Source: Verrucomicrobiota bacterium (GTDB lineage: Bacteria; Verrucomicrobiota; Verrucomicrobiia; Limisphaerales; VHCN01). From it: DNA of 64,000 nt. A program made the translations under genes and the position numbers. The stretch is taken from the NCBI GenBank assembly GCA_016871675.1, contig VHCN01000006.1:1-64000 (forward strand), in the 5' to 3' direction. Of this stretch, positions 8,914-17,222 are shown in pieces (the first letter of the stretch is position 1; each line of letters opens with the position of its first letter). The notes under the pieces are model-generated. The model was not told the DNA's origin and made no database searches. It saw only the letters and a program-made list of their open reading frames with translations.

Positions 8914-10656
8914 CTAGTGCGGGCTCGGCGTGGTGACGAGCACCTGTTCGAGGGTGGTGATGCCTTCGCGGGCTTTTTCGAGCGCGACCATGCGGAGGGT
9001 CTGCATGCCCTCGGTGACGGCGACCTTGCCGATTTCGTTCGCGCTGAGGCGCTGGATGACGAGCTTGCGGATGGAGTCGCTCACGGTCATGGCCTCGATG
9101 ATGGCGGCGCGCCCGGCGTAGCCGGAGTTCTTGCAACGCTCGCATCCGTGGCCGCGGAAGAGTTGCGCGCCCTCGAAGAACTTCGGCTCGATGTGGAGGT
9201 CCTCGAACATTTTCGGCGGGTAGGAGACCGGCTCCTTGCAGACCGAGCAGATGCGGCGCACGAGGCGCTGGGCGCAGGAGAGAATGACGGAGCTGGAGAT
9301 GAGGAACGGCGCGATGCCCATGTCGTCCATGCGGGAGATGGCGCCGGGGGCGTCGTTGCAGTGCATGGTGGAGAGCACCTGGTGGCCGGTGAGCGCGGCC
9401 TCGACGGCGATCTCGGCGGTCTCGGCGTCGCGGATTTCGCCGATCATCACGATGTCGGGGTCCTGGCGGAGAATCGAGCGCAGGGCGTTGGCAAAGCTCA
9501 GGCCGATTTCCTTGCGGACGGGGACCTGGTTGACGCCGATGAGCTGGAACTCGACGGGGTCCTCGACGGTCACGATGTTGAAGTCGGGGTTGTTGAGTTC
9601 ATTGAGCGCCGAGTAAAGGGTGGTGGTCTTGCCCGAGCCCGTGGGGCCGGTGACGAGGATGAGTCCGTGCGGCGCGTCGATGGCTTCCTTGACGCGGCGG
9701 AAGGTGTTTTTGTCGAGGCCGAGCTTGTCGATGGAGCCGGAGAGGTTGGATTTGTCGAGCACGCGGAGCACGGCCTTCTCGCCGTGGACGGTGGGGAGCA
9801 CGGAGACGCGCAGGTCGTAGTCGCGGCCGCGGACGCGCATGCGCATCCGGCCGTCCTGCGGCAGGCGGCGCTCGGCGATGTCGAGGTTCGACATGATTTT
9901 GATGCGCGAGATGAGCGCGTGCTGCATGGACTTGGGCGGCTTCTGCTGGTCAATGAGCACGCCATCCACGCGGTAGCGCAGGCGGACTTCCTTCTCGAAG
10001 GGCTCGATGTGGATGTCGCTCGCCTTGTCGTTGATGGCCTGGACGAGGATGACGTTGGCGAGCTTGATGACCGGGGCTTCCTCGCCCGCCGCGGCAAGGT
10101 CGCCGGCGTCGGCGCTGTTGGTCGGAGTGGTGACGAGTTCTGCGCCTTCGGCCTCGCGGTCGAGTTCCTCCTGTTCCTGGGCGGACTTGATGATGTCCTC
10201 CATGGAACTGGCCCTGCCCGAGTCGAGGTTGTTGATCTTGTCGAGGATGGCCTTCTCCGGGGCGATCATCGGCTGGACGTCGAGCTTGGTGATGCGCTTG
10301 ACGTCGTCGAGGGCGAGGACGTTGAGCGGGTCGGCCATCGCGAGGAAGACCTTGTTGTCAAGCCGTGTGACGGGAATGACCTTGTGATTGATGGCGACGT
10401 CGCGCGGCACGAGCGAGGCGATCTCGGGCGGGATGGAGACGCGCGAGAGGTTGACGGGCGCGGTGTTGAGGACGCGGCCCATGCTCACGACCATGTCAAT
10501 GTCGGAGACGAGCGACTTGTCGATGAGGAGCTTGAGCAGGCGCGTGCCTTCCTTCTTCTGAATTTGCAGCAACTCCTCGATCTGCTCCTGCGTGATGAGC
10601 GAGTCCTCGACGAGCGCGTCGGCGATGCGTTCGCCAAAGGATTTGATGGGCGGCAT
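8914..10656 (-). CDS. PilB/GspE-type secretion or pilus assembly ATPase
   Basis: A 580-residue AAA-type hexameric ATPase that powers assembly of type IV pili or type II secretion pseudopili at the cytoplasmic face. Residues 1-150 form the GspE/MshE N-terminal domain. The C-terminal motor carries Walker A GPTGSGKTTT (about residue 335), an Asp box VEDPVEF, Walker B QDPDIVMIGEIRD, the His box LSTMHCNDAP, and a tetracysteine zinc motif (CSVCKEP...CERCKNSG). PilB and GspE cannot be separated by sequence inspection alone. It follows the TPR/GspE_N gene by 50 bases. Seven pilin-like genes elsewhere in the window are plausible clients. Confidence 0.92.
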   Translation of the reverse strand: MPPIKSFGERIADALVEDSLITQEQIEELLQIQKKEGTRLLKLLIDKSLVSDIDMVVSMGRVLNTAPVNLSRVSIPPEIASLVPRDVAINHKVIPVTRLDNKVFLAMADPLNVLALDDVKRITKLDVQPMIAPEKAILDKINNLDSGRASSMEDIIKSAQEQEELDREAEGAELVTTPTNSADAGDLAAAGEEAPVIKLANVILVQAINDKASDIHIEPFEKEVRLRYRVDGVLIDQQKPPKSMQHALISRIKIMSNLDIAERRLPQDGRMRMRVRGRDYDLRVSVLPTVHGEKAVLRVLDKSNLSGSIDKLGLDKNTFRRVKEAIDAPHGLILVTGPTGSGKTTTLYSALNELNNPDFNIVTVEDPVEFQLIGVNQVPVRKEIGLSFANALRSILRQDPDIVMIGEIRDAETAEIAVEAALTGHQVLSTMHCNDAPGAISRMDDMGIAPFLISSSVILSCAQRLVRRICSVCKEPVSYPPKMFEDLHIEPKFFEGAQLFRGHGCERCKNSGYAGRAAIIEAMTVSDSIRKLVIQRLSANEIGKVAVTEGMQTLRMVALEKAREGITTLEQVLVTTPSPH

Positions 10657-10706
10657 GGCGGGCTCGGTTCGGGGTTGGGTGGCGTCGGCCGCTCAGCCGA
10701 GGGTGT

Positions 10707-11579
10707 TCAGCGCACTTTCTTCAACGTCTTGATGAGGTCCGTCGGCGAGGCGAGATACCAGAGGAGCCGGTTCGGCGTCCCGGCCTGCAGTTCGAAGGCG
10801 GCCTGTTTGTTGAACGGGTTCGCCGTGGCCACGAGCACGGACTTGCTGAGCCGGTCGAAGGGCAGGATGCACCACTTCTGGCACGTGGCCCGCGGGAAAC
10901 TGCGCGCGAGTTCCATGTCCACGTCGTATCGGTCGAGCGGCAGGAAGCTCAGGCGCGACTTGTCGCACAGCAGCCTGATGGATTTCTCGAGGGGATGCAG
11001 TGACTGGTCGGCGAGGCGCTGGATGAACGGGTCCACCACGCCGCCCGTGTGGTCCGCCGCGGGTGTGAACCAGCAGCGGCCGAAGTCCCTGTTCGAGATG
11101 ATCTTGCCCTCGACGAAAATCTTCTGCATCGCCTGCCAGCCGTCGTCCACCTCGGTGGCCTCGGCCGTGGCGGCTCGGGGCTTGTTGGTTGCGCGACCGC
11201 CTTTGTCCGCCGCGCCGCCCTGGCCGATCGGTTCGGCCGACGCGGGTCGCGTCGCGAAGCTGTTCGTCTTGCGCTCGATTTCGGAAAGGGCCTTCTGCAC
11301 GTCGGCGTCGTCGGGATGGCGCTGGAGAATGGTCTCATACTCCATGATCGCCAAGGAAAGCTGGCCGAGTTGCACGTAGGCTTCGGCGATGCGCCTGGAG
11401 GTGTCCACCACTTCGCGGTGCTGGCTGAGCTTGAAGTAGGATTCCTTGAGGATTTCAAGCGACTGGACATCCTGCGGCTGCGACGCCGTAATGACCTTGA
11501 ACATCTCAATGGTCTGAAGCAGTTGCTGCTCTTCGCTGGTGGTCAGGCCGGGAGACATTGATTTGGCCGGAATAGTCAT
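10707..11579 (-). CDS. TPR plus GspE_N (MshEN) domain protein
   Basis: A 290-residue protein with no ATPase domain. Residues about 15-110 are helical repeats of TPR type (LEILKESYFKLSQHREV, AEAYVQLGQLSLAIMEYE). A charged, low-complexity linker covers about 115-150. Residues 175-290 resemble the GspE N-terminal domain (DKSRLSFLPLDRYDVD...WCILPFDRLSKSVLVATANP), which in some systems binds cyclic-di-GMP or contacts GspL/PilM. Being directly upstream of the PilB-type ATPase suggests an accessory or regulatory subunit of the same machine. Start ATG 11579 was chosen because it precedes the helical domain; longer upstream extensions run antisense to the divergent gene at 11679. Confidence 0.7.
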   Translation of the reverse strand: MTIPAKSMSPGLTTSEEQQLLQTIEMFKVITASQPQDVQSLEILKESYFKLSQHREVVDTSRRIAEAYVQLGQLSLAIMEYETILQRHPDDADVQKALSEIERKTNSFATRPASAEPIGQGGAADKGGRATNKPRAATAEATEVDDGWQAMQKIFVEGKIISNRDFGRCWFTPAADHTGGVVDPFIQRLADQSLHPLEKSIRLLCDKSRLSFLPLDRYDVDMELARSFPRATCQKWCILPFDRLSKSVLVATANPFNKQAAFELQAGTPNRLLWYLASPTDLIKTLKKVR

Positions 11580-11678
11580 GGAACGCCAATCATTGTCGAG
11601 ACGGTTTTGCGCCGGACCTGTGTGATGCGCCGGCGAAAGAGCCCGGAGCACGCGCGCCCGCGGGCCGTCTAACGCGCC

Positions 11679-14066
11679 ATGAACCGCTTCTTCCCTGCTT
11701 TCGTGCTCGCTGTCTTCGGCGGGGCACAGTCCTTCGGCGCGGGCTTCGTCATGGTGAGTGTTCCCGTGGATGGCCTCGACCCGCGCGGCCAGCCGATCGT
11801 GATCGTCCCGCAACCGCCGCCGCGGCATCCGATTCCGCCGCGGCCGCCGATCCTGCCGCCGCGGCCGTATCCTTTCGCGCCGCTTGAGGTGGCGTCGCAC
11901 AAGGTCGCCGTCAGGATCCTCGACCAACTCGCCACCACGACCGTCGAGCAGGAATTCTACAACCCCAACCCGCAGGCGCTCGAAGGCACGTTCATGTTCC
12001 CGGTGCCGAAGGGCGCGCACCTCTCCAGATTCACGCTCGAGATCGACGGCAAGAAGGCCGAGGCCGAGCTGCTCGACGCCGCGAAGGCGCGCGGCATCTA
12101 CGAGGAGATCGTCCGCTCGATGAAGGACCCGGCGCTGCTCGAATACGCGGGGCGCGACCTGTTCCGCGTGCGCGTGTTCCCCATCGGCCCGCACGCGAAG
12201 CGGCGCGTCACACTCACGTGGACGCAACTCCTGCGCAACGATTCGGGACTCGTGAGCTACGTGTGCCCGCTGGGGGCGGACAAGTTCTCCGCGCGGCCCA
12301 TCAAGTCCGTGAGCGTGAAGGTCGACCTCGAAACCAGCCGGCCGCTCAAGGCGCTTTACTCGCCGTCGCACAAGATCGACGTGAAGCGCGAGGCCCGGCG
12401 CGCCACGGTTGGATTCGAGTCCGCAAACGACCGGCCGGACGCGGACTTCCAGCTCTTCTTCAGCCAGGAGCAAGCCGACGTGGCGATGAACCTCGTCGCA
12501 CACCGGGTCGGCGCGGAGGACGGCTACTTCGTGCTGTTCGCAAGCCCGGGCGTCGAGACGAAGGGCAGGAAACCGCAGCCGAAGGACGTGACGTTCGTGA
12601 TCGATACCTCGGGGTCAATGGCGGGAGGCAAGCTCGAACAGGCGAAGAAGGCGCTGCTCTTCTGCGTGGAGAACCTCAACGAGAATGACCGATTCGAGGT
12701 GCTCCGCTTCTCGACGGAGGTGGAGCCGCTCTTCGAGAAGCTCGCGGATGCCGAACCCGCGAACCGCAAGCGCGCGGCGGACTTCATCAAGGAACTCAAG
12801 CCCCTCGGCAGCACGGCGATCGACGACGCGTTGCGCAAGGCGCTCGCGCTCGCGCCGCCGGGTGTCGCGGGCGCAGGAGCGCGTCCATATGTGGTCATCT
12901 TCCTCACGGACGGCAAGCCGACCATCGGGACGACGGACGAGGAGCAGATCGTCCGCAACGTGCGCGAGAAGAACGCCGCCGGCACGCGCGTGTTCTGTTT
13001 CGGCATCGGCACGGACGTGAACACGCACCTGCTCGACCGCATCACCGAGGAGACCCGCGCCTACAGCCAATACGTGCTGCCCGAGGAGGACCTCGAAGTG
13101 AAGCTCTCGGCGTTCTACTCGAAGATCAAGGAGCCGGCGCTGGCGAATCTCAAGGTGAAGTTCCCCGAAAGCGTCCGCGCGACGAAACTTTACCCGAACG
13201 CGCTGCCCGACTTGTTCCGCGGCGACCAACTCGTGCTCGCCGGCCGCTACTCGGGCCACGGCAGGGCCAAGGTGGTCGTCGAGGGAACCGTCGGCGGCGA
13301 GCCGCGCCGGTTCGAGCTTGACGTGGAGTTCCCGGAATCCCAGGGCGGGCACGACTTCATCCCGCGCTTGTGGGCGACGCGGCGCGTGGGCTTCCTGCTC
13401 GATGAAATCCGCCTGCGCGGCGAGAACAAGGAACTCAAGGACGAGGTGACGGAACTCGCGCGCCAATACAGCATCGTCACGCCCTACACGGCGTATCTGA
13501 TCGTCGAGGACGAACGCCAGCGCAACGTGCCCGAGGCGCGGCGGACCCTGTTGCGGCTCGAGCAGGATCGCGAGGCGGGCCGGCAGGCCCACTGGTATTA
13601 CGAGTCGTTCCGCCTCAAGAAGGACGGCGATGAGGGCGTGAACAGCGCGCGCCAGTCGCTCAGCTTGAAGTTGGCCGACGCGCCCACCGGCGCGCTTCGG
13701 GATGGCGGCGAGGCGGCGAAGCGGACGGTTTCCGGCCCGGCCCATCCGGGCGGATTTCGCGGCGTCATCGCGGGCGCGCCCGTGGCGACCGTGCCCGCGA
13801 CGCCGGCGATGCTGGCGACGGAACGCGTGATCGAGTATGCGCAGCAGAACCGGTTCGTCGCCGGCAAGAGCTTCTTCCAAAACGGCAATGCGTGGCTCGA
13901 TGCCGAGGTGCAAAGGGCCGCGAGCCTTCCGCGCGAGAAGGTCGCGTTCGGTTCCGCCGGGTATTTCGACCTGCTCCGGCGTGTGCCCCAGGCCGCGCAA
14001 TGGCTGTCCGTCGGGCGCAATGTGCAGTTTGTTTGGGGCGGGATTGTGTATGAAGTGACGGACTGA
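11679..14066 (+). CDS. Exported VIT and von Willebrand factor A domain protein
   Basis: A 795-residue protein with a signal peptide (residues 1-20) and a proline-rich linker (about 40-68). A VIT domain follows (about 69-200: DQLATTTVEQEFYNPNPQAL, FPVPKGAHLSRFTLEIDGKK). The vWA domain (about 300-480) has an intact MIDAS motif DTSGSMAGG, the downstream Thr, and FLTDGKPTIGTTDE. This architecture resembles inter-alpha-trypsin-inhibitor heavy chains and bacterial sortase-target VIT/vWA proteins. No LPxTG-like anchor or C-terminal membrane helix is evident, and the role is unknown. It diverges from the GspE_N gene with 99 bases between starts. It converges on the TlpA gene, separated by a perfect 12-bp inverted repeat. 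Confidence 0.8.
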   Translation: MNRFFPAFVLAVFGGAQSFGAGFVMVSVPVDGLDPRGQPIVIVPQPPPRHPIPPRPPILPPRPYPFAPLEVASHKVAVRILDQLATTTVEQEFYNPNPQALEGTFMFPVPKGAHLSRFTLEIDGKKAEAELLDAAKARGIYEEIVRSMKDPALLEYAGRDLFRVRVFPIGPHAKRRVTLTWTQLLRNDSGLVSYVCPLGADKFSARPIKSVSVKVDLETSRPLKALYSPSHKIDVKREARRATVGFESANDRPDADFQLFFSQEQADVAMNLVAHRVGAEDGYFVLFASPGVETKGRKPQPKDVTFVIDTSGSMAGGKLEQAKKALLFCVENLNENDRFEVLRFSTEVEPLFEKLADAEPANRKRAADFIKELKPLGSTAIDDALRKALALAPPGVAGAGARPYVVIFLTDGKPTIGTTDEEQIVRNVREKNAAGTRVFCFGIGTDVNTHLLDRITEETRAYSQYVLPEEDLEVKLSAFYSKIKEPALANLKVKFPESVRATKLYPNALPDLFRGDQLVLAGRYSGHGRAKVVVEGTVGGEPRRFELDVEFPESQGGHDFIPRLWATRRVGFLLDEIRLRGENKELKDEVTELARQYSIVTPYTAYLIVEDERQRNVPEARRTLLRLEQDREAGRQAHWYYESFRLKKDGDEGVNSARQSLSLKLADAPTGALRDGGEAAKRTVSGPAHPGGFRGVIAGAPVATVPATPAMLATERVIEYAQQNRFVAGKSFFQNGNAWLDAEVQRAASLPREKVAFGSAGYFDLLRRVPQAAQWLSVGRNVQFVWGGIVYEVTD

Positions 14067-14093
14067 CCCGCGGGTGGTCGTCACCCGAAAACG

Positions 14094-14121
14094 CACAGCC
14101 GCCGGTTGCCCGGCGGCTGTG
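14094..14121. terminator. Perfect 12-bp hairpin between convergent genes
   Basis: The arms CACAGCCGCCGG (14094-14105) and CCGGCGGCTGTG (14110-14121) are exact reverse complements around the tetraloop TTGC. It lies 27 bases after the VIT/vWA stop and 40 bases after the TlpA stop, so it can serve both strands. The flanks are only weakly A-rich (GAAAACG) upstream and T-rich (GGTGTTTG) downstream. It may therefore act as an intrinsic terminator with a poor U-tract or as an RNA 3'-end stabiliser. Confidence 0.7.
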
Positions 14122-14161
14122 GTGTTTGAGGGTTTGAGTCGCGCTTGCGCCGTCGCGCTTG

Positions 14162-15118
14162 CTACTTGCCCTTGGCGGCGAGTTCTTTCAGCAGCGTGTC
14201 CACGGCTTCATCCATCCGCTCGCCGCGGACGTTCTTGTAGCGGATCACGCCCTTCTCATCGAGGACGTAGATTGTGGGCCACGAGGTGACGCCGTATTGC
14301 TGCGCGATGGGGCCGCCGGTCTTGCCGCCGTCGAACCACGAACGCCAGGTGATGTTTTCCCGCTTGAGGGCGGCGACGACCTTGTCCTTCGGGTCACTGT
14401 TGACGCCAAGCAGGGCGAAGGGCTGGTCCTTGAGTCTCGCCACGAGCGACCGCTCGTGGGGATACATGGCTCGGCAGGGCGGTCACCAATCACCCCAGAA
14501 GTCGATGACCACCACCTTGCCCCGGTAATCGGAAAGCTTGAACGCCTTGCCGTCGATGTCTTCGCCGCTGATTTCGGGCGCGACTTTGCCGATGGCGAAG
14601 TCCGCTCCCTTGGCAGCGGTCTCGGCCGCCTTCTTCGCGGCGCTTTGAATCGAAGCCTCGGTGCTCTTCTCCGCAAGGGCCTTGAGCAGCCGCGACGCCG
14701 GCTCGCTCTCGAGGCGTGGAAGCATCGCGATGAGCGGCAGCACGCGCGGGCTGTTCACGTGGTCGCGCGCGAGCAGGTCCATCGCCTTGGTCGCATCGGC
14801 GCTGCGCGGGTTGAACTGCACGACATACACGAACGCCTCGGCGGCGGCCGGGTCTTTGCCAAGCTTCTCCCCGAGCGCCAGGAACTGCGCGCCAAACTTG
14901 AGCTGCGGCGACTTGGCCATGATGGCCGCGCGTTGCTCAGGGGTCGGGTTCTTCGTGGCTTGCGCCTCGGTGACGAAGGCCTTGTAGGCGGTGTCGAACT
15001 CCTTCTTGAGCGCGCGGACTTGCTCGGAAGCGTCCTGCGCCCAGAGGACCAGTGGCGCGGCAAGGACGGCCGAGAGGCACGCCACGGCCACGATGCGGGA
15101 CTTGGGATGGGATTTCAT
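14162..15118 (-). CDS. Exported TlpA/thioredoxin-like protein, candidate selenoprotein (UxxC)
   Basis: Read through an in-frame TGA at 14483-14485, this is a 318-residue protein. Residues 1-25 are a signal peptide (ending VLWAQ), about 26-180 a helical domain, and about 185-318 a TlpA/AhpC-type thioredoxin fold. The fold contains KVAPEISGEDIDGKAF, KVVVIDFWGDW, then the TGA codon, then PPCRAMYPHERSLV, and the cis-Pro loop SWPTIYVLD. The TGA sits exactly where the first Cys of the W-C-x-x-C redox motif belongs (residue 212); the second Cys is C215. The frame and the family similarity continue on both sides. The favoured reading is selenocysteine, supported by a hairpin 31 nt downstream. A nonsense mutation or a sequencing error cannot be excluded. 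Start ATG 15118 directly precedes the signal peptide. Confidence 0.7.
14440..14459 (-). promoter_or_regulatory. Candidate bacterial SECIS hairpin
   Basis: On the coding (minus) strand an 8-bp perfect stem CCACGAGC / GCTCGTGG closes the apical loop GGTC. The loop begins 31 nt after the UGA. Published bacterial SECIS models require a stem-loop whose small apical loop has a G in its first two positions and lies roughly 16-37 nt from the UGA; all three conditions are met. E. coli fdhF also has GGUC in its apical loop. The stem encodes part of a conserved peptide (HERSLV), so chance complementarity is possible. Confidence 0.55.
14483..14485 (-). other. In-frame UGA, candidate selenocysteine codon
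   Basis: The codon TGA replaces the first active-site cysteine (TGT/TGC) of a WCxxC thioredoxin motif. The codons before it read GGT GAT TGG and those after it CCG CCC TGC CGA. No frameshift is needed to join the two halves. Bacterial thioredoxin-fold selenoproteins usually carry selenocysteine at exactly this first position (UxxC), which is established for several families. Confidence 0.65.
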
Positions 15119-15454
15119 CGGGTGCGTTGGTTGCGGGGCCCAAGACCGGCGCGGCCGGTCTCGTTCTCCTGATTGGGAGCGGAGCATGGCAGACGGTCGC
15201 GGGGTTGAACACATGTTTCTTCGCCCGGGCGGAAGGTGGGCTGCGGACAGTCCCGGGACGGAAGAACCACGACCGCGAGCGGCCGCGAGCCCTCACGAGA
15301 TTTCGCTTACGCTTCCATTTCCCGGTTGGTATAAGACCGCCAAGGTTATGGCGTGGGTTACCAAATCCGCGGCTCCTTGGAGGGCCACCGCCCTCCGCCG
15401 GTCCCCCGTGAAGCGGCCCGCGCACAACGCCCGGGCCGGGAGCGCCAGCCGCTG
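15119..15454. other. Divergent intergenic region, tlpA / GNAT-aminotransferase
   Basis: This is 336 bases without a gene between divergent starts. It holds an 8-bp inverted repeat AGACCGGC-GCG-GCCGGTCT at 15143-15161, in the presumed leader of the TlpA gene 25 bases upstream of its ATG. It also holds a promoter-like element for the rightward gene at 15307-15335. No small gene or RNA gene is recognised. Confidence 0.5.
15307..15335 (+). promoter_or_regulatory. Promoter-like element for the GNAT-aminotransferase gene
   Basis: TTACGC (15307-15312), a 17-base spacer and TATAAG (15330-15335), with an extended TGG immediately before the -10 box. The start codon is 120 bases downstream. The -35 is a partial match and the -10 is good. 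It is one of the few AT-rich islands in this part of the window. Confidence 0.45.
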
Positions 15455-17065
15455 ATGCCCTCGCATCCTCCATTTCAGTTCAAGGTCGCCACCGAGGAGT
15501 GGGAGTTCGAGCGCATTCACGAGCTCAACTACAAGACCTTCGTCGAGGAAATCCCGCAGCACGAACCGAGCGCCACGCGGCGGCTCGTGGACCGCTTTCA
15601 CGCCGAGAACACCTACCTCATCTGCCTTTGCGGCGGCGAACTCGCGGGCATGCTCGCGGTGCGCGGCCGAAGGCCGTTCTCGCTCGACCAAAAGCTGCCC
15701 AACCTCGACGACCACCTGCCCGCGGGCCGCACCCCCTGCGAACTGCGCCTGCTCGCCGTCGAGCGGAAATACCGCGCGGGGCACGTCTTCCCCGGCCTGC
15801 TCTCGCAGCTTTGGAAGCACTCGATCGAACGCGGCTACGACATGGGCATCATCTCCGGCACCACGCGGCAGTTGAAGCTCTACCGGCATCTCGGCTTCAA
15901 GCCCTTCGGGCCGCTGGTCGGCTCGGGCGACGCGTGGTTCCAGCCGATGTCGCTCGTGAAAGAGGACTTCGAGCCAGTCATCGCGCGGTTACTCAACGGC
16001 TTCGAGGACGGCCCCGCGCCGCGTGAAAAGGTGAACTTCCTGCCCGGCCCCGTCGCCACGCACGCCGACGTGCGGCGCGCGTTCGAGGCCACGCCCGAGT
16101 CGCACCGCGGGGATGATTTCATCGCCACCTTGCAGGCCGTGAAGCTCCAGCTCGGCTCGCTCACGGGCGCGACGAAGGTCCAGGTGCTCCTCGGCTCCGG
16201 CACGCTCGGCAACGACACCGTGGCGGCGCAACTCTCGCTCGAATCCGCGCCGGGGCTCGTCCTTGCCAATGGCGAATTCGGGGCGCGCCTCGCCGACCAC
16301 TCGCGTCGGTGGCGGCTTGGCTTTCAAACGCTCGAAGTGCCGTGGGGCGAACCGTTCGACCTCGACGACGTTGCCCGCGCGCTCGACCGCAAGAACGCCC
16401 CGCGATGGCTGTGGTGTGTGCACGGCGAGACCTCGACCGGCATCCTCAACGACCTTGAGGGCATCAAGCGCCTCTGCGCCGCCCGCGGCGTGAAGCTCGC
16501 CGCCGACTGCATCAGCACACTCGGCACGGCGCCCGTGGACTTGCGCGGCGTCTGGCTCGCGTCGTCCGCCAGCGGCAAGGGCCTCGCGGCATATCCCGGC
16601 CTTTCGCTGGTCTTCCACCATCACGACATCGCGCCCGCGCCGGACCGGTTGCCGCGCTACCTCGACCTCGGAATGTATGCCACGGCGCCGGGCGTCCCGT
16701 TCACGCAGTCCTCGAATCTCCTGCACGCGCTGCACGCCGCCGTCCGCCGCGTGGATTGGCCGCAGCGCCTTTCGACGCTTGCCGCCGACAGCGCCGCGTT
16801 GCGCGCGCGGCTCCGCAAGCTCGGCTTCCACGTCCTCGCCCCGGAGCCGCACTCGGCACCCGGTGTCGTGACGCTCGTCCTGCCGCCCGAGGTGGATTCG
16901 GGCGAAATCGGCCGCAAGCTCGAGAAGGCGGGCTATCTCCTCAGCGCGCACAGCGAATACCTGCGCCGCCGCAACTGGATCCAGATCTGCCTCATGGGCG
17001 AGTTCTCGCACGAATCGCTCGACGCGCTTGTCGGACGGTTGCAGCGGCTCGATTTGGCTTCGTAA
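15455..17065 (+). CDS. GNAT acyltransferase fused to class V aminotransferase
   Basis: A 536-residue fusion. Residues about 5-175 form a GNAT/N-acyl-amino-acid-synthase-like domain (EWEFERIHELNYKTFVEEIP, LRLLAVERKYRAGHVFPGL, LKLYRHLGFKPFGP). Residues about 190-536 are a class V PLP-dependent aminotransferase of the serine-glyoxylate type. It has the PLP-phosphate GSGTLGNDTVAAQ loop, the pyridine-N Asp in VKLAADCISTLGT, and the Schiff-base Lys in SSASGKGLAAYPG. The substrate is unknown; coupled acylation and transamination of a small amine is inferred. ATG 15455 was chosen because the GNAT domain begins there; the possible GTG at 15353 adds an unconserved basic tail. Confidence 0.75.
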   Translation: MPSHPPFQFKVATEEWEFERIHELNYKTFVEEIPQHEPSATRRLVDRFHAENTYLICLCGGELAGMLAVRGRRPFSLDQKLPNLDDHLPAGRTPCELRLLAVERKYRAGHVFPGLLSQLWKHSIERGYDMGIISGTTRQLKLYRHLGFKPFGPLVGSGDAWFQPMSLVKEDFEPVIARLLNGFEDGPAPREKVNFLPGPVATHADVRRAFEATPESHRGDDFIATLQAVKLQLGSLTGATKVQVLLGSGTLGNDTVAAQLSLESAPGLVLANGEFGARLADHSRRWRLGFQTLEVPWGEPFDLDDVARALDRKNAPRWLWCVHGETSTGILNDLEGIKRLCAARGVKLAADCISTLGTAPVDLRGVWLASSASGKGLAAYPGLSLVFHHHDIAPAPDRLPRYLDLGMYATAPGVPFTQSSNLLHALHAAVRRVDWPQRLSTLAADSAALRARLRKLGFHVLAPEPHSAPGVVTLVLPPEVDSGEIGRKLEKAGYLLSAHSEYLRRRNWIQICLMGEFSHESLDALVGRLQRLDLAS

Positions 17066-17222
17066 GCGCCGGCGGCTTCCCCCTCGGCCTCGTGCCCCTG
17101 CTCGATCCGTTTTCCGTCCGGCTCCGCGCGCCAGTTCGCGAAGGAGGACGACGCCGGGGACGATCAGACCGAGACCCGCGACTCCGCTTGCCGACGGGTC
17201 GCCGCGACTTCACGCTGTCCGC

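Noticed and set aside
8497-11379. 960-codon open frame antisense to moeA and the PilB-type ATPase
   Set aside because: Long antisense frames are expected opposite GC-rich genes with strong third-position bias; the protein is low-complexity (Asp/Val/Gly/Glu) and has no motif.
14162-14467. Treating the TlpA C-terminal part as a separate gene starting at the internal Met
   Set aside because: It would begin in the middle of the thioredoxin active site (after the second Cys) and lack a signal peptide; continuity across the TGA is the better explanation.
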